64,000 nucleotides of DNA. Source: Catellatospora methionotrophica (GTDB lineage: Bacteria; Actinomycetota; Actinomycetes; Mycobacteriales; Micromonosporaceae). The stretch lies in assembly GCF_011297335.1 (NCBI RefSeq), contig NZ_JAAOTJ010000020.1, forward strand, positions 1 to 64,000, in the 5' to 3' direction. The notes beneath the pieces are model-generated. The model did not search any database, was not told the DNA's origin, and saw only the letters and a list, made by a program, of their open reading frames with translations. Positions 9,855-18,971 of the stretch are shown in pieces; within the stretch, counting starts at the first letter, position 1; the number at the start of each line of letters is the position of its first letter. The translations under genes were made by a program, and so were the position numbers.

Positions 9855-10517
9855 CTAGGCCGCGGCCGGCGGCGCGGCGGCGATCTTGGTGACGGTTTCC
9901 GCGATGTCGTCGGTGACCAGCATGAACACCTGGTCGCCGTCCTGCAGCACGGTCGATGAGGTGGTCAGCGCGCCGAGGCCGAAGCGCATCAGGAAGGCAG
10001 TCCGGGTGCCGGTCGCGTCCTCCAGCGCCTGCAGCGGGTGGCCGATCCAGGCGGGGTTCACCGGGGTTTCGATGATGGCGACGGTGCTGGTGGGGTCGCG
10101 GTAGAGCTCGGTGGCGCCCTCGGGCACCAGGTGCCGCACGATGCGGTCGGCGGTCCAGCGCACGGTCGCGACGGTGGGGATGCCCAGCCGCTCGTACACC
10201 TCGGCGCGGCGCTGGTCGTAGATGCGGGCCACGACGCGCTGCACGCCGAACGTCTCGCGGGCCAGCCGCGCGGAGATGATGTTGGAGTTGTCGCCGCTGG
10301 AGACCGCGGCGAACGCGTCGGCGCGTTCGATGCCGGCCTGCACGAGGACTTCGCGGTCGAAGCCGACCCCGGTGACCGTGGTGCCCGCGAAGTCGGGGGA
10401 CAGGCGGCGGAACGCGTCGGCGTCCTGATCGATGATCGAGACGGAGTGGCCGCGCGCCTCCAGGCTGTGCGCGAGCGTCGAGCCGACCCGGCCGCACCCC
10501 ATGATCACAACGTGCAC
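9855..10517 (-). CDS. TrkA family K+ channel/transporter regulatory protein (first copy)
   Basis: The product has 220 residues with the same layout as its downstream neighbour: a Rossmann domain starting HVVIMGCGRVGSTLA and a TrkA_C domain (about 140-210). The start is GTG at 10517, because GGAAGG lies 7 bases upstream and because the glycine-rich loop then begins at residue 6; the open frame extends 38 codons further without a supporting ribosome site. It is the first gene of a two-gene minus-strand operon. The promoter lies in the 182 bases shared with the divergent permease gene. Confidence 0.93.
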   Translation of the reverse strand: MHVVIMGCGRVGSTLAHSLEARGHSVSIIDQDADAFRRLSPDFAGTTVTGVGFDREVLVQAGIERADAFAAVSSGDNSNIISARLARETFGVQRVVARIYDQRRAEVYERLGIPTVATVRWTADRIVRHLVPEGATELYRDPTSTVAIIETPVNPAWIGHPLQALEDATGTRTAFLMRFGLGALTTSSTVLQDGDQVFMLVTDDIAETVTKIAAAPPAAA

Positions 10518-10686
10518 GTCACGTCCTTCCGGCAATGCCGTCGTCCGGCCCCGCGTCAGCGGCTCGTCCCGGGCGGGCCGCCGGTGGGCGGCGCGCGTCG
10601 CGGGGACTTCCCACGTCGCCCAGCCTGCCATGCGCGCTAACGGCGCGCGACATCAGAGTGCCACGTGGCTTCGCGCCCGGGCGTCG

Positions 10687-10692
10687 TAGGCT
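10687..10692 (+). promoter_or_regulatory. -10 element of the APC permease gene (leaderless)
   Basis: TAGGCT lies 7 bases before the GTG start at 10700. Transcription would begin at or beside the start codon. There is no Shine-Dalgarno sequence, which supports a leaderless mRNA. Confidence 0.6.
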
Positions 10693-10699
10693 CCCACAT

Positions 10700-12706
10700 G
10701 TGGCGAGACCTACCTCCCTGCTGAAGCGCCTCCTGCTCGGCAGGCCGTTCCGTTCCGACCGACTGCAGCACACCCTGCTGCCCAAGCGCATCGCACTACC
10801 GATCTTCGCCTCCGACGCGCTGTCCAGCGTCGCCTACGCGCCGAACGAGATCCTGCTGACCCTGTCGATCGCGGGCGCGGCCGCCTACGTGTACTCCCCG
10901 TGGGTGGCGCTGGCGGTCGTGGTGGTCATGCTGACCGTCGTCGCCAGCTACCGGCAGAATGTGCATGCCTACCCGTCCGGTGGTGGCGACTACGAGGTCG
11001 CGACCGTCAACCTGGGTTCCAAGTCCGGTCTGGCCGTCGGCAGCGCGCTGCTGGTCGACTACGTGCTCACGGTGGCGGTGTCGATCTCGTCGGGCGTGGA
11101 GAACCTCGGCGCGGCGATCCCGCTGATCGGCCGGCACGAGGTGGTCACCGCGGTGGTGCTGATCGCGCTGCTGGCCGCCGTGAACCTGCGCGGCCTGCGC
11201 GAGTCGGGTTTCATGTTCGCCATCCCGACCTACCTGTTCATGCTGGCGATGCTCGGCCTGATCGGCTGGGGTGTGGTCCGGATCTTCGTGCTGGGCGAGG
11301 ACCTGAAGGCCCCGAGCGCGGACCTGACCATCCTGCCCGAGCACGGCCTGCAGGTCGGTGCGAGCTTCGCCTTCGCCTTCCTGCTGGTGCGCGCGTTCTC
11401 GTCGGGCTGCGCGGCACTCACCGGTGTCGAGGCGATCTCCAACGGGGTGCCCGCGTTCAAGCCGCCCAAGAGCAGGAACGCGGCCACCACACTGCTGATG
11501 CTCGGCCTGCTGTCGATCATCATGCTGGTCTCGATCATCGCGCTGAGCCTCAAGACCGGGCTGCAGTACGTCGAGAACCCGGCGGAGCAGATCGTGGACG
11601 TCGCGCCGAACTACGTGCAGCCGACCGTGATCGCACAGCTCGCGTCGACGATCTTCGACCACTTCCCGGTCGGCTTCTACCTGGTGATCGCGGTGACCGC
11701 GCTCATCCTGGTGCTGGCCGCCAACACCGCGTTCAACGGCTTCCCGGTGCTGGGCTCGATCCTGGCGCAGGACCGGTACCTGCCGCGCCAGTTGCACACC
11801 CGCGGCGACCGGCTGGCGTTCTCCAACGGCATCCTGCTGCTGGCCGTCTTCGCGGCGATCCTGGTCGTCGCGTTCCAGGCGGAGACCACGCGGCTGATCC
11901 AGCTGTACATCGTCGGGGTGTTCGTGTCGTTCACCCTGTCGCAGATCGGCATGCTGCGGCACTGGAACCGGCTGCTGCGCACCGAGCGCGACCAGGCGAC
12001 CCGGCGGCGCATGAAGCGGTCCCGGGTGATCAACGGCTTCGGCGCGGTGCTGACCGGCTTCGTGCTGATCCTGGTGCTGCTGACCAAGTTCACCCACGGC
12101 GCGTGGATCTCGATCGCCGCGATGGCGGTGATCTACGCGGTGATGGTCGGCATCCGCAAGCACTACGACACGGTCGCCCGCGAACTGGTCCCGTCGGAGG
12201 AACGGCCGGTGCTGCCCGCCCGCAACCACGCGATCGTGCTGGTCAGCAAGCTGCACCTGCCGACCATGCGAGCGCTGGCCTACGCGAAGGCGACCCGGCC
12301 GGACACGCTGACCGCGCTGACGGTCAACGTGGACGTCGCCGACACCCGCGCCATCCAGGCCGAATGGGAGCGGCGCGGCATCAACACGCCGCTGACCGTG
12401 GTCGACTCCCCCTACCGGGAGATCAGCCGCCCCATCATCGACTACGTGAAGTCGCTGCGCCGGGCCTCGCCGCGCGACGTGGTGACGGTCTACATCCCGG
12501 AGTACGTGGTGGGCCGCTGGTGGGAGCACATCCTGCACAACCAGTCGGCGCTGCGGATCAAGGGCCGGCTGCTGTACGAGCCGGGCGTCATGGTCACCAG
12601 CGTGCCCTGGCAGCTGGCCTCGACCAACAGCACCGACCTGGACCGGCTGGACCGCGACCTGGTACGCAGCCCGGCCCGTGGCCCGCGCGCGGGGGAGGAC
12701 GCCTGA
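10700..12706 (+). CDS. APC superfamily amino-acid/polyamine-type permease
   Basis: The product has 668 residues. About twelve membrane helices cover residues 30-480; the first carries the conserved ASDALSSVAYAPNEI segment, followed by SGGGDYEV. A cytoplasmic C-terminal domain of about 150 residues (about 510-660) resembles a UspA-like fold. Large APC proteins of this type occur beside trkA and trmA genes across actinobacteria. The substrate is unknown; amino acids, or K+ by analogy with KimA-type APC proteins, are both possible. The adjacent TrkA pair makes K+ worth considering. The start is a probably leaderless GTG. The stop overlaps the next gene by one base. Confidence 0.92.
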   Translation: MARPTSLLKRLLLGRPFRSDRLQHTLLPKRIALPIFASDALSSVAYAPNEILLTLSIAGAAAYVYSPWVALAVVVVMLTVVASYRQNVHAYPSGGGDYEVATVNLGSKSGLAVGSALLVDYVLTVAVSISSGVENLGAAIPLIGRHEVVTAVVLIALLAAVNLRGLRESGFMFAIPTYLFMLAMLGLIGWGVVRIFVLGEDLKAPSADLTILPEHGLQVGASFAFAFLLVRAFSSGCAALTGVEAISNGVPAFKPPKSRNAATTLLMLGLLSIIMLVSIIALSLKTGLQYVENPAEQIVDVAPNYVQPTVIAQLASTIFDHFPVGFYLVIAVTALILVLAANTAFNGFPVLGSILAQDRYLPRQLHTRGDRLAFSNGILLLAVFAAILVVAFQAETTRLIQLYIVGVFVSFTLSQIGMLRHWNRLLRTERDQATRRRMKRSRVINGFGAVLTGFVLILVLLTKFTHGAWISIAAMAVIYAVMVGIRKHYDTVARELVPSEERPVLPARNHAIVLVSKLHLPTMRALAYAKATRPDTLTALTVNVDVADTRAIQAEWERRGINTPLTVVDSPYREISRPIIDYVKSLRRASPRDVVTVYIPEYVVGRWWEHILHNQSALRIKGRLLYEPGVMVTSVPWQLASTNSTDLDRLDRDLVRSPARGPRAGEDA

Positions 12707-13911
12707 TGGCAGCCGTGACAGAGCTCTACGAGGGCGACAAGGTCGAGGTGACCGTCGGGCCGATCGCGCACGGCGGGCACTGCGTGGCCCGGCACGAGGG
12801 CCAGGTGATCTTCGTACGGCACGCGCTGCCCGGTGAGCGGGTGGTCGTGGAGATCACCGAGCTGCACAAGGCCTACCTGCGCGGCGACTGCGTCGAGGTG
12901 ATCGAGGCGGCGGCCGACCGGATCACCCCGCGCTGCCCGTACGCCCATGCCGACGGCTGCGGAGGCTGCGACCTGCAGCATGTCGCGTCCCCCGCGCAGC
13001 GGGAGTGGAAGGCGGCCGTGGTGCGCGAGCAGCTGGAGCGCCTGGGCAAGCTCGACGCGGCCGAGGTCGCGGCGCTGGGCGTCACGGTCGAGGCGCTGCC
13101 CGGCGGCGACGAGGGGTGGCGCACCCGCGTCCGCTACCGCGCGGACGCGCTCGGGCGGCCCGGTCTGCTCAAGCACCGGTCGAACGAGGTGGTGGCGATC
13201 GACCGCTGCCGTATCGCGCACCCGGAGATCCAGCAGCTCGACGTGCTGGGGAGGCGCTGGCCGGACACCGACCTGATCGACGTGGTCAAGCCGTCGGCCG
13301 GGCCCGCGCAGCTGGTCCAGGACCCGCCGCAGCAGATCGTGGAGCGGGCCGCCGGGCACGGGTTCACGATCTCCGCGGGCGGGTTCTGGCAGGTCCACCC
13401 CGCCTCGGCGGAGACGCTGGTGCAGGCGGTGCTGGCGATGCTGGACCCGCAGCCCGGCGAGCACGCCTGGGACCTGTACGGCGGCGCGGGGCTGTTCGGC
13501 GCCGCGCTGGCCGACCGGGTCGGGGTGACCGGCGCGGTGACCCTGGTCGAGTCGGCCCGCGACGGGGTTGTCGCGGCCCGGAACAACCTGGCCGCGCTGC
13601 CGGTGCGCGTCATCGAGGCGACGGTCGAGCGGGCGCTGCACCGCGACCGGCGGCCCAAGGAGCGGCTGCCGCACCCCGACGTGGTGGTGCTGGACCCGCC
13701 GCGCACCGGGGCCGGGGCGGCCGTGGTGCGCGCCATCACAGCGGCCCGCCCACGCGCGGTGGCATACGTGGCCTGCGATCCGGCCGCACTGGGCCGTGAC
13801 GTGCGCACCTTCCGTGAACAAGGCTGGGAACTGCGGGAACTGCGGGCCTTCGACTGCTTCCCGCAGACCCATCACGTCGAGTGCGTGGCCCTGCTGACCC
13901 CGCGGGGGTGA
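12706..13911 (+). CDS. TrmA/RlmD-type class I SAM-dependent RNA (uracil-C5) methyltransferase
   Basis: The 401-residue enzyme has an N-terminal TRAM domain (about 5-65) for RNA binding. A Fe-S cluster motif follows with Cys at 77, 85 and 88, and a probable fourth ligand at Cys168. The C-terminal SAM domain contains DLYGGAGLFG and VVLDPPRTGAG. The catalytic nucleophile is Cys357 in ACDPAALGRD. The family makes m5U in 23S rRNA or tRNA; the sequence does not settle which. The gene starts on the last base of the permease stop codon, so the two are translationally coupled. It precedes dxs, a conserved order in actinobacteria. Confidence 0.93.
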   Translation: MAAVTELYEGDKVEVTVGPIAHGGHCVARHEGQVIFVRHALPGERVVVEITELHKAYLRGDCVEVIEAAADRITPRCPYAHADGCGGCDLQHVASPAQREWKAAVVREQLERLGKLDAAEVAALGVTVEALPGGDEGWRTRVRYRADALGRPGLLKHRSNEVVAIDRCRIAHPEIQQLDVLGRRWPDTDLIDVVKPSAGPAQLVQDPPQQIVERAAGHGFTISAGGFWQVHPASAETLVQAVLAMLDPQPGEHAWDLYGGAGLFGAALADRVGVTGAVTLVESARDGVVAARNNLAALPVRVIEATVERALHRDRRPKERLPHPDVVVLDPPRTGAGAAVVRAITAARPRAVAYVACDPAALGRDVRTFREQGWELRELRAFDCFPQTHHVECVALLTPRG

Positions 13912-14010
13912 ATTCCCAGCACCGCACGGGGAGCAGGGGTGAGTGAAGGTCGTGTGAAGGGGTGGCGAGCCGGTGAGCGGCCGTGCGTGCTGCCGATAGA
14001 CTTCCCGGAC

Positions 14011-14139
14011 ATGGGTAAGCGGTACGCAGAGCACTCCCACCGGAGTGCCGCACGGACCGGCGGTGAGAGCGCGGCGAGGGCATTGGGCGGGGCTGGTGTG
14101 CTTCAGGCCGCCGACGAGCGCAGCGAGGAGAAGGCATGA
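14011..14139 (+). CDS. Candidate small leader ORF before dxs
   Basis: A 42-codon frame starts with ATG at 14011, 8 bases after a TAGACT hexamer (13997-14002), and its TGA overlaps the dxs ATG by 4 bases. The peptide begins [13 protein letters not shown] and ends DERSEEKA. It matches no family I know. The leaderless layout and the ATGA overlap suggest that it is translated and couples dxs translation to its own. It could equally be untranslated 5' leader. Confidence 0.35.
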   Translation: MGKRYAEHSHRSAARTGGESAARALGGAGVLQAADERSEEKA

Positions 14140-16073
14140 ATGAGGGCGCGACCCTGCTGAGTTCCGTCAAGGGACCGCAGGATCTCAAGACCCTGTCCCC
14201 GGAGCAGCTGACCGGCCTGGCGGCCGAGATCCGCGACTTCCTGATCGCGAAGGTCGCGCGCACCGGCGGGCACATCGGCCCGAACCTCGGTGTGGTGGAG
14301 CTCACTCTCGCGATGCACCGGGTGTTCGACTCCCCGGCCGACCGCTTCATCTTCGACACCGGCCACCAGGCATACGTGCACAAGATGGTCACCGGCCGGA
14401 TGGACGGCTTCGACCAGCTGCGCCAGCGCGGTGGCCTCACCGGCTACCCGAGCCAGGCCGAGAGCGAGCACGACCTGGTCGAGAACTGCCACGCCTCGAC
14501 CGCCCTCTCCTACGCCGACGGCATGGCCAAGGGATACGCCCAGCGCGGGGAGAAGCGCCACGTCGTCGCGGTCGTCGGGGACGGCGCGCTGACCGGCGGC
14601 ATGTGCTGGGAGGCGCTGAACAACATCGCCGCCACGGACAACCCGTTGGTGATCATCGTCAACGACAACGGCCGCTCGTACGCGCCGACGATCGGCGGCC
14701 TGGCCGACCACCTCGCCACGCTGCGCCTGAACCCGGGGTACGAGAAGGTCCTGGACCTGGTCAAGGACGCGTTGGAGAAGACCCCGCTGGTCGGCAAGCC
14801 GCTGTTCGACGCCCTGCACGCGGTCAAGAAGGGCATCAAGGACGCGGTCGCGCCGCAGGCGATGTTCGAGGACCTGGGCCTGAAGTACATCGGGCCGGTC
14901 GACGGGCACGACCAGGCCGCGCTGGAGTCCGCGCTGGGCCGGGCGCGCCGCTTCGGCGGACCGGTGATCGTGCACGCGGTCACCGCCAAGGGCTACGGCT
15001 ACCAGCCGGCCCTCAACGACGAGGCCGACCGCTTCCACGCGCCGAGCGCGTTCGACCCGGAGACCGGCCGCCTGCTGGCCGCGCCCAGCCTCAAGTGGAC
15101 CAAGGTGTTCGCCGAGGAGCTGGTCGAGATCGCGGGCGAGCGGCCCGACGTCGTCGGCATCACCGCCGCGATGCCCGAGTCCACCGGCATCGACAAGCTC
15201 GCCGCGGCGTTCCCCGGCCGGGCGTACGACGTGGGCATCGCCGAGCAGCACGCGACCACCTCGGCGGCGGGCCTGGCGCTGGCCGGGCTGCACCCGGTGG
15301 TGGCGATCTACGCGACGTTCCTCAACCGCGCCTTCGACCAGGTCCTGCTGGACGTGGCGCTGCACCGGCTGCCGGTCACGTTCGTGCTGGACCGGGCGGG
15401 CATCACCGGCCCGGACGGCCCGAGTCACTACGGCATCTGGGACATGTCGGTGTTCGGCGTGGTGCCCGGCCTGCGCATCGCGGCCCCGCGCGACGCCGAG
15501 ACGCTGCGCGAGGAGCTGCGCGAGGCGATCGGCGTCGACGACGGCCCGACCATCGTGCGCTTCCCGACCGGCGCGGTGCCCGCGGCGCTGCCCGCGCTGC
15601 GCCGGGTCGGCGGCTCGGACGGGCTCGGCGGCCTGGACGTGCTGGCCGAGACCGACCGCAAGGACGTGCTGCTGGTCTCGGTGGGCGCGTTCGCGCACCT
15701 GTCGGTGCAGGTCGCCGCGAAGCTGGCCGAGCGCGGCTTCGGCGTCACCGTGGTCGACCCCCGCTGGGTGCGCCCGGCCCCGGTCGACCTGGTGCCCCTG
15801 GCCCGCGAGCACAAGCTGGTGGTGACGCTGGAGGACGGCGTACGCGCCGGTGGCGTCGGCGACGCCGTGTCCAAGCTGCTGCGCGACAACGAGGTGGACG
15901 TGCCGCTGCGTGACCTGGGCGTGCCGTCGACGTGGATCGACCACGGCACCCGCGCCGAGATCCTCGCCGAGATCGGGCTCACCGTTCCCGAGATCACCGA
16001 GCGGGTCACCAAGTGGGCCTCGGCGGTGACCTCCGCCGCCCCGTCGCCACTGGTGACCTCGGTGCGCGGCTGA
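14136..16073 (+). CDS. dxs: 1-deoxy-D-xylulose-5-phosphate synthase
   Basis: The enzyme condenses pyruvate and glyceraldehyde-3-phosphate with thiamine diphosphate to give DXP, the first step of the MEP isoprenoid pathway, and also feeds thiamine and pyridoxal synthesis. At 645 residues it has the usual length. The ThDP motif GDGALTGGM followed by NDN lies at about 148-177, and the transketolase pyrimidine-binding domain is recognisable from VGIAEQHA with the conserved Glu-Gln-His. The C-terminal transketolase domain follows. ATG at 14136 follows GAGGAG. The stop is followed by a strong terminator. A candidate small leader ORF overlaps the start. Confidence 0.97.
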   Translation: MNEGATLLSSVKGPQDLKTLSPEQLTGLAAEIRDFLIAKVARTGGHIGPNLGVVELTLAMHRVFDSPADRFIFDTGHQAYVHKMVTGRMDGFDQLRQRGGLTGYPSQAESEHDLVENCHASTALSYADGMAKGYAQRGEKRHVVAVVGDGALTGGMCWEALNNIAATDNPLVIIVNDNGRSYAPTIGGLADHLATLRLNPGYEKVLDLVKDALEKTPLVGKPLFDALHAVKKGIKDAVAPQAMFEDLGLKYIGPVDGHDQAALESALGRARRFGGPVIVHAVTAKGYGYQPALNDEADRFHAPSAFDPETGRLLAAPSLKWTKVFAEELVEIAGERPDVVGITAAMPESTGIDKLAAAFPGRAYDVGIAEQHATTSAAGLALAGLHPVVAIYATFLNRAFDQVLLDVALHRLPVTFVLDRAGITGPDGPSHYGIWDMSVFGVVPGLRIAAPRDAETLREELREAIGVDDGPTIVRFPTGAVPAALPALRRVGGSDGLGGLDVLAETDRKDVLLVSVGAFAHLSVQVAAKLAERGFGVTVVDPRWVRPAPVDLVPLAREHKLVVTLEDGVRAGGVGDAVSKLLRDNEVDVPLRDLGVPSTWIDHGTRAEILAEIGLTVPEITERVTKWASAVTSAAPSPLVTSVRG

Positions 16074-16090
16074 CCGACCGCTGGATCCGG

Positions 16091-16118
16091 AGCCGCCGAC
16101 GACAACCCGTCGGCGGCT
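16091..16118 (+). terminator. Terminator hairpin after dxs
   Basis: A perfect 11-bp stem (16091-16101 with 16108-16118) closes a 6-base loop, 17 bases after the dxs stop. Confidence 0.8.
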
Positions 16119-16217
16119 TCGGCGCGTCTGAGCACGCGAAGCCCCACGGGCCACGCTGGACGGCCGCCGCCGACCGTGCGGACGGACCGTGGGCGGAACG
16201 CGTGAGGTGGTACGGGC

Positions 16218-17516
16218 GTGGTGCGTGAGTCTGGCGCTGTCACGGTCATCGACCTCGGTGTGCTGCCGAGCGAGGAGCCGGGCGAGCCTCCGGCGCGGAT
16301 CGACCTGCTGCTGTGGGGACGCCGGCTGGCCGCGGTGTTCACCGTCGCCGCCGTGCTGGCCGGGGTCACCGCGGCCGCCCCGCTGCCACGGCACCGGCTG
16401 TCCACGCTGGCCGTGCTGCCGTCGTCGGCCGGGGTCGCGCGGGTGGTCGACGCCGGGCTGGTGATGGTGTTCGAGAACCAGCGCGCGGTCGCGTACGACC
16501 CGGACGGCTGGCGGGCGCTGTGGTCCGTGCAGGGCAGCGCGTTCGTCCACGCGGTCGCGTACCAGGATCTGGTGCTGCTGTTCCGCGGTGACGCGATGAA
16601 CGAGCCCGCCGCGCAGCGCCCCGAGTGGGCCCGTGCCGTGGACCGGGCGACCGGGCTGCTGCGCTGGAGCAGCGATCGGCAGGTGGAACTGCAGGGCGAC
16701 GTCATGACGGTGTACGTGGTCGCCGACCTGGAGCAGCGGGTCGAGTTCCACGATCCCCGCACGAACGAGCTGCGCTGGCGGCTGCCGTCCTCGCTCACCT
16801 GGGTGAGTGACCAGCGGCGTTCGGCGCTGTGGCGCATCGCGCCCGACGGCGCGCTGGTCGAGCACGATCTGCTGACGGGTGCGGTGCGCCGCACCGAGCG
16901 CGTACGCCTTCCCGACAAGGGCGAGAACCTGAACCTGCGGGTCGCCCGCGGCGCACTGGGCATCGCGTCGTTCGGCGAGCGCGGCTACAGCGAGCCGACG
17001 CTCTGGTACGACACCACGAGCCTGGCCGGGATCAGCGGCGTCGGCCAGTGGAGCTGGGAGCACGACTGTGGCCGTGGCCTGCACTGCGCGTACTCGCTGG
17101 ACGGTGAGCGGGTCTACCTGGTCGACCCGGCCACCGGTGCGGTGATCCGGTCCGTGGCCGACGGCCGGGCCTTCGGCAGCCCGCTGGGCCTGCTGGTGGT
17201 CGGGCCGCAGGACAGCGGCACCTCCTTCAGCCTGCCGACCGTCGGCGCGGTGCTGGACCCGAGCACGGCCGTGCAGCGAGCCGACCTGAAGGGCTGGCGG
17301 GTGCTCGGGATGGACGACAGCATAGTGCGCGTGCTCGCCCACTACGACGTGCCGCACAAGCTGACCTACCTGGCCGAGCTGACCGACCGGGAGGCGGTGC
17401 GGCTCGGCCCGGTGCCGCACCTGCTGCGGGAGTGCACGACCGCCGGGCGGGCCCTGGTCTGCGCCACCATGGCCGGTGACATCGTGGTGCTGCGGATCGA
17501 ACAGGACCGCCCGTGA
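16218..17516 (+). CDS. Membrane-anchored PQQ-like beta-propeller protein (paralogue 1)
   Basis: This 432-residue protein has a short cytoplasmic N-terminus containing VIDLGVLPSEE, one membrane helix (about 35-55) and a long extracytoplasmic region of blade-like repeats resembling PQQ-binding beta-propellers (YDPDGWRALWSV, VDRATGLLRW, VDPATGAVIR). No catalytic residues are recognisable, so binding or scaffolding is more likely than catalysis. Two cysteine pairs, CGRGLHC and one near the C-terminus, are shared with the next two paralogues and suggest disulfides outside the cell. GTG at 16218 follows GAGGTGG. The stop overlaps the next start by 4 bases. The function is unknown. Confidence 0.8.
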   Translation: MVRESGAVTVIDLGVLPSEEPGEPPARIDLLLWGRRLAAVFTVAAVLAGVTAAAPLPRHRLSTLAVLPSSAGVARVVDAGLVMVFENQRAVAYDPDGWRALWSVQGSAFVHAVAYQDLVLLFRGDAMNEPAAQRPEWARAVDRATGLLRWSSDRQVELQGDVMTVYVVADLEQRVEFHDPRTNELRWRLPSSLTWVSDQRRSALWRIAPDGALVEHDLLTGAVRRTERVRLPDKGENLNLRVARGALGIASFGERGYSEPTLWYDTTSLAGISGVGQWSWEHDCGRGLHCAYSLDGERVYLVDPATGAVIRSVADGRAFGSPLGLLVVGPQDSGTSFSLPTVGAVLDPSTAVQRADLKGWRVLGMDDSIVRVLAHYDVPHKLTYLAELTDREAVRLGPVPHLLRECTTAGRALVCATMAGDIVVLRIEQDRP

Positions 17517-18802
17517 CGGCCGTGCTCATCGACCTCGGCGACGACTGGGGGACCGGCCGGGCCCCGGAGCCCGAGCCGCCCGCGGGACGACGCGGGCCGC
17601 TGCGGCGGGCCGCCATGCTGGCGTGCGCGGTCCTCTGCGCGCTGACCGTGACCGCCGCCGCCCCCGCGCCGCCGCGCCGGCTCACCGAGCTGGCCCGCTG
17701 GTTCCAGCCGGTAGCCGCGATATCGGCGGTGGGTTCGGACACCTTCCTGGTCAACGCCATGGACGGGGTCGCGGCCTACGGCGCGACCGACGGCCGCCTC
17801 CGGTGGCGGATCGCGGGCGGTCTCATCGACTGGGTGCAGGACACCGGCGACGTCGTCGTGCTCGGGTTCGCCCAGCCGGAGAGCACGTCGTCGCAGCCCC
17901 GGCTGCCGCTCGCGGACGCGGTGGCCGTCGACCGGCGGACCGGGCGGGTGCTCTGGCGGACGCAGGCCTACCTGGAGCAGGTCGCGGGCCTGCTGGTCAG
18001 CTATGCCGGCGATCCCGATCGGCCGGCGGTCGAGGTGCGCGACCCGGCGACGTTCGGGCTGCGCTGGCGGGTGCCGGGGGCGCGGTCGTTCGCCCTGGAC
18101 CGCTGGGGCACCGGGCTGTGGGAGCTGGCGGCCGACGGCAAACTCGTCGAGCACGACCTGGCCAGCGGCGCGGTGCGCCGCAGCGCGCGGGTGCCGCTGC
18201 CGCCGGGGGACAAGGTGTCCGTCGTGGTCAGCCGCGACGCGGTCGGCATCGCCGGACGCCGGTTCGACGCGGACGGTTTCGAGCGGACCACGGACACGCT
18301 GTGGTACGCCCGCGCCGATCTGGCCCCCGTCGGCGGGGAGAACCGTTGGCCCTGGGTCGTCGACTGCGGCGCGGGGACGTCCTGCGCCTACCCGCTCGAC
18401 CGGGGAAAGCCCCAGCTGATCGACACCGCGACGGGCACCCCGATCCGGCCACTGGAGGACACCCGGCACGTCGGCAGTCCGGCGGGGTTGCTGCTGTTCG
18501 AGGCCGGTGACGAGGTCGGGAGCAAGATCCGGGCACGCGTGGAGCCGATGCGCCACCAGGAGCGCACCGACGTGGCGGGCTGGCAGGTCCTGTCCGTCAC
18601 GGAACAGGTGGCGCACGTCCTCGGCCGGGTGGACCAGGCCCGGACCGCCACCCACCTGGCAGAGCTGACGGCGGACGGGATGCGCCCGCTCGGACGGCAG
18701 CCGTACGTGCTGATGCAGTGCGTGTCGGTGCCGCACGCCCTGCTCTGCACGACCACGGGCGGCGACGTCGTCATCTGGCGGGTCGGGCGGGAACGGGCCT
18801 GA
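17513..18802 (+). CDS. Membrane-anchored PQQ-like beta-propeller protein (paralogue 2)
   Basis: The 429-residue product has the same plan as its upstream neighbour: a cytoplasmic tip with VLIDLGDDWG, a membrane helix at about 37-56, and propeller blades such as GATDGRLRWRI and VDRRTGRVLW. The shared cysteines recur in CGAGTSC and in QCVSVPHALLC near the end. The GTG start overlaps the stop of paralogue 1 (GTGA), so the two are translationally coupled. A 7-bp hairpin directly follows the stop. The function is unknown; no enzymatic motif is visible. Confidence 0.8.
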   Translation: MTAVLIDLGDDWGTGRAPEPEPPAGRRGPLRRAAMLACAVLCALTVTAAAPAPPRRLTELARWFQPVAAISAVGSDTFLVNAMDGVAAYGATDGRLRWRIAGGLIDWVQDTGDVVVLGFAQPESTSSQPRLPLADAVAVDRRTGRVLWRTQAYLEQVAGLLVSYAGDPDRPAVEVRDPATFGLRWRVPGARSFALDRWGTGLWELAADGKLVEHDLASGAVRRSARVPLPPGDKVSVVVSRDAVGIAGRRFDADGFERTTDTLWYARADLAPVGGENRWPWVVDCGAGTSCAYPLDRGKPQLIDTATGTPIRPLEDTRHVGSPAGLLLFEAGDEVGSKIRARVEPMRHQERTDVAGWQVLSVTEQVAHVLGRVDQARTATHLAELTADGMRPLGRQPYVLMQCVSVPHALLCTTTGGDVVIWRVGRERA

Positions 18803-18803
18803 G

Positions 18804-18825
18804 GCCCGCCACGGGGACGGCGGGC
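18804..18825 (+). terminator. Short hairpin after propeller paralogue 2
   Basis: A 7-bp GC stem (18804-18810 with 18819-18825) closes an 8-base loop immediately after the stop codon. It may terminate or attenuate transcription before paralogue 3. Confidence 0.45.
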
Positions 18826-18971
18826 GGCGCGGCCAGGCAGTCCTGGCGCAGCCGCCCGCGGATGTGCGACGGTGTGCCTTCGGGCAGTGGACCCTGCTCC
18901 GCACGCACGCCGGCGACCGGGTGACCCCCCGGGGCGGCCGCGCGACTGGATCAGGTGCCGCAGGAGGCAGG

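Noticed and set aside
10900-12705. A long frame in front of the RNA methyltransferase
   Set aside because: It is an alternative frame of the APC permease. The methyltransferase starts at the ATG overlapping the permease stop.
14103-17420. A minus-strand open frame of about 1100 codons across dxs and the first propeller gene
   Set aside because: It crosses two well-supported plus-strand genes and the dxs terminator, and has His/Arg/Gly-rich composition typical of shadow frames.
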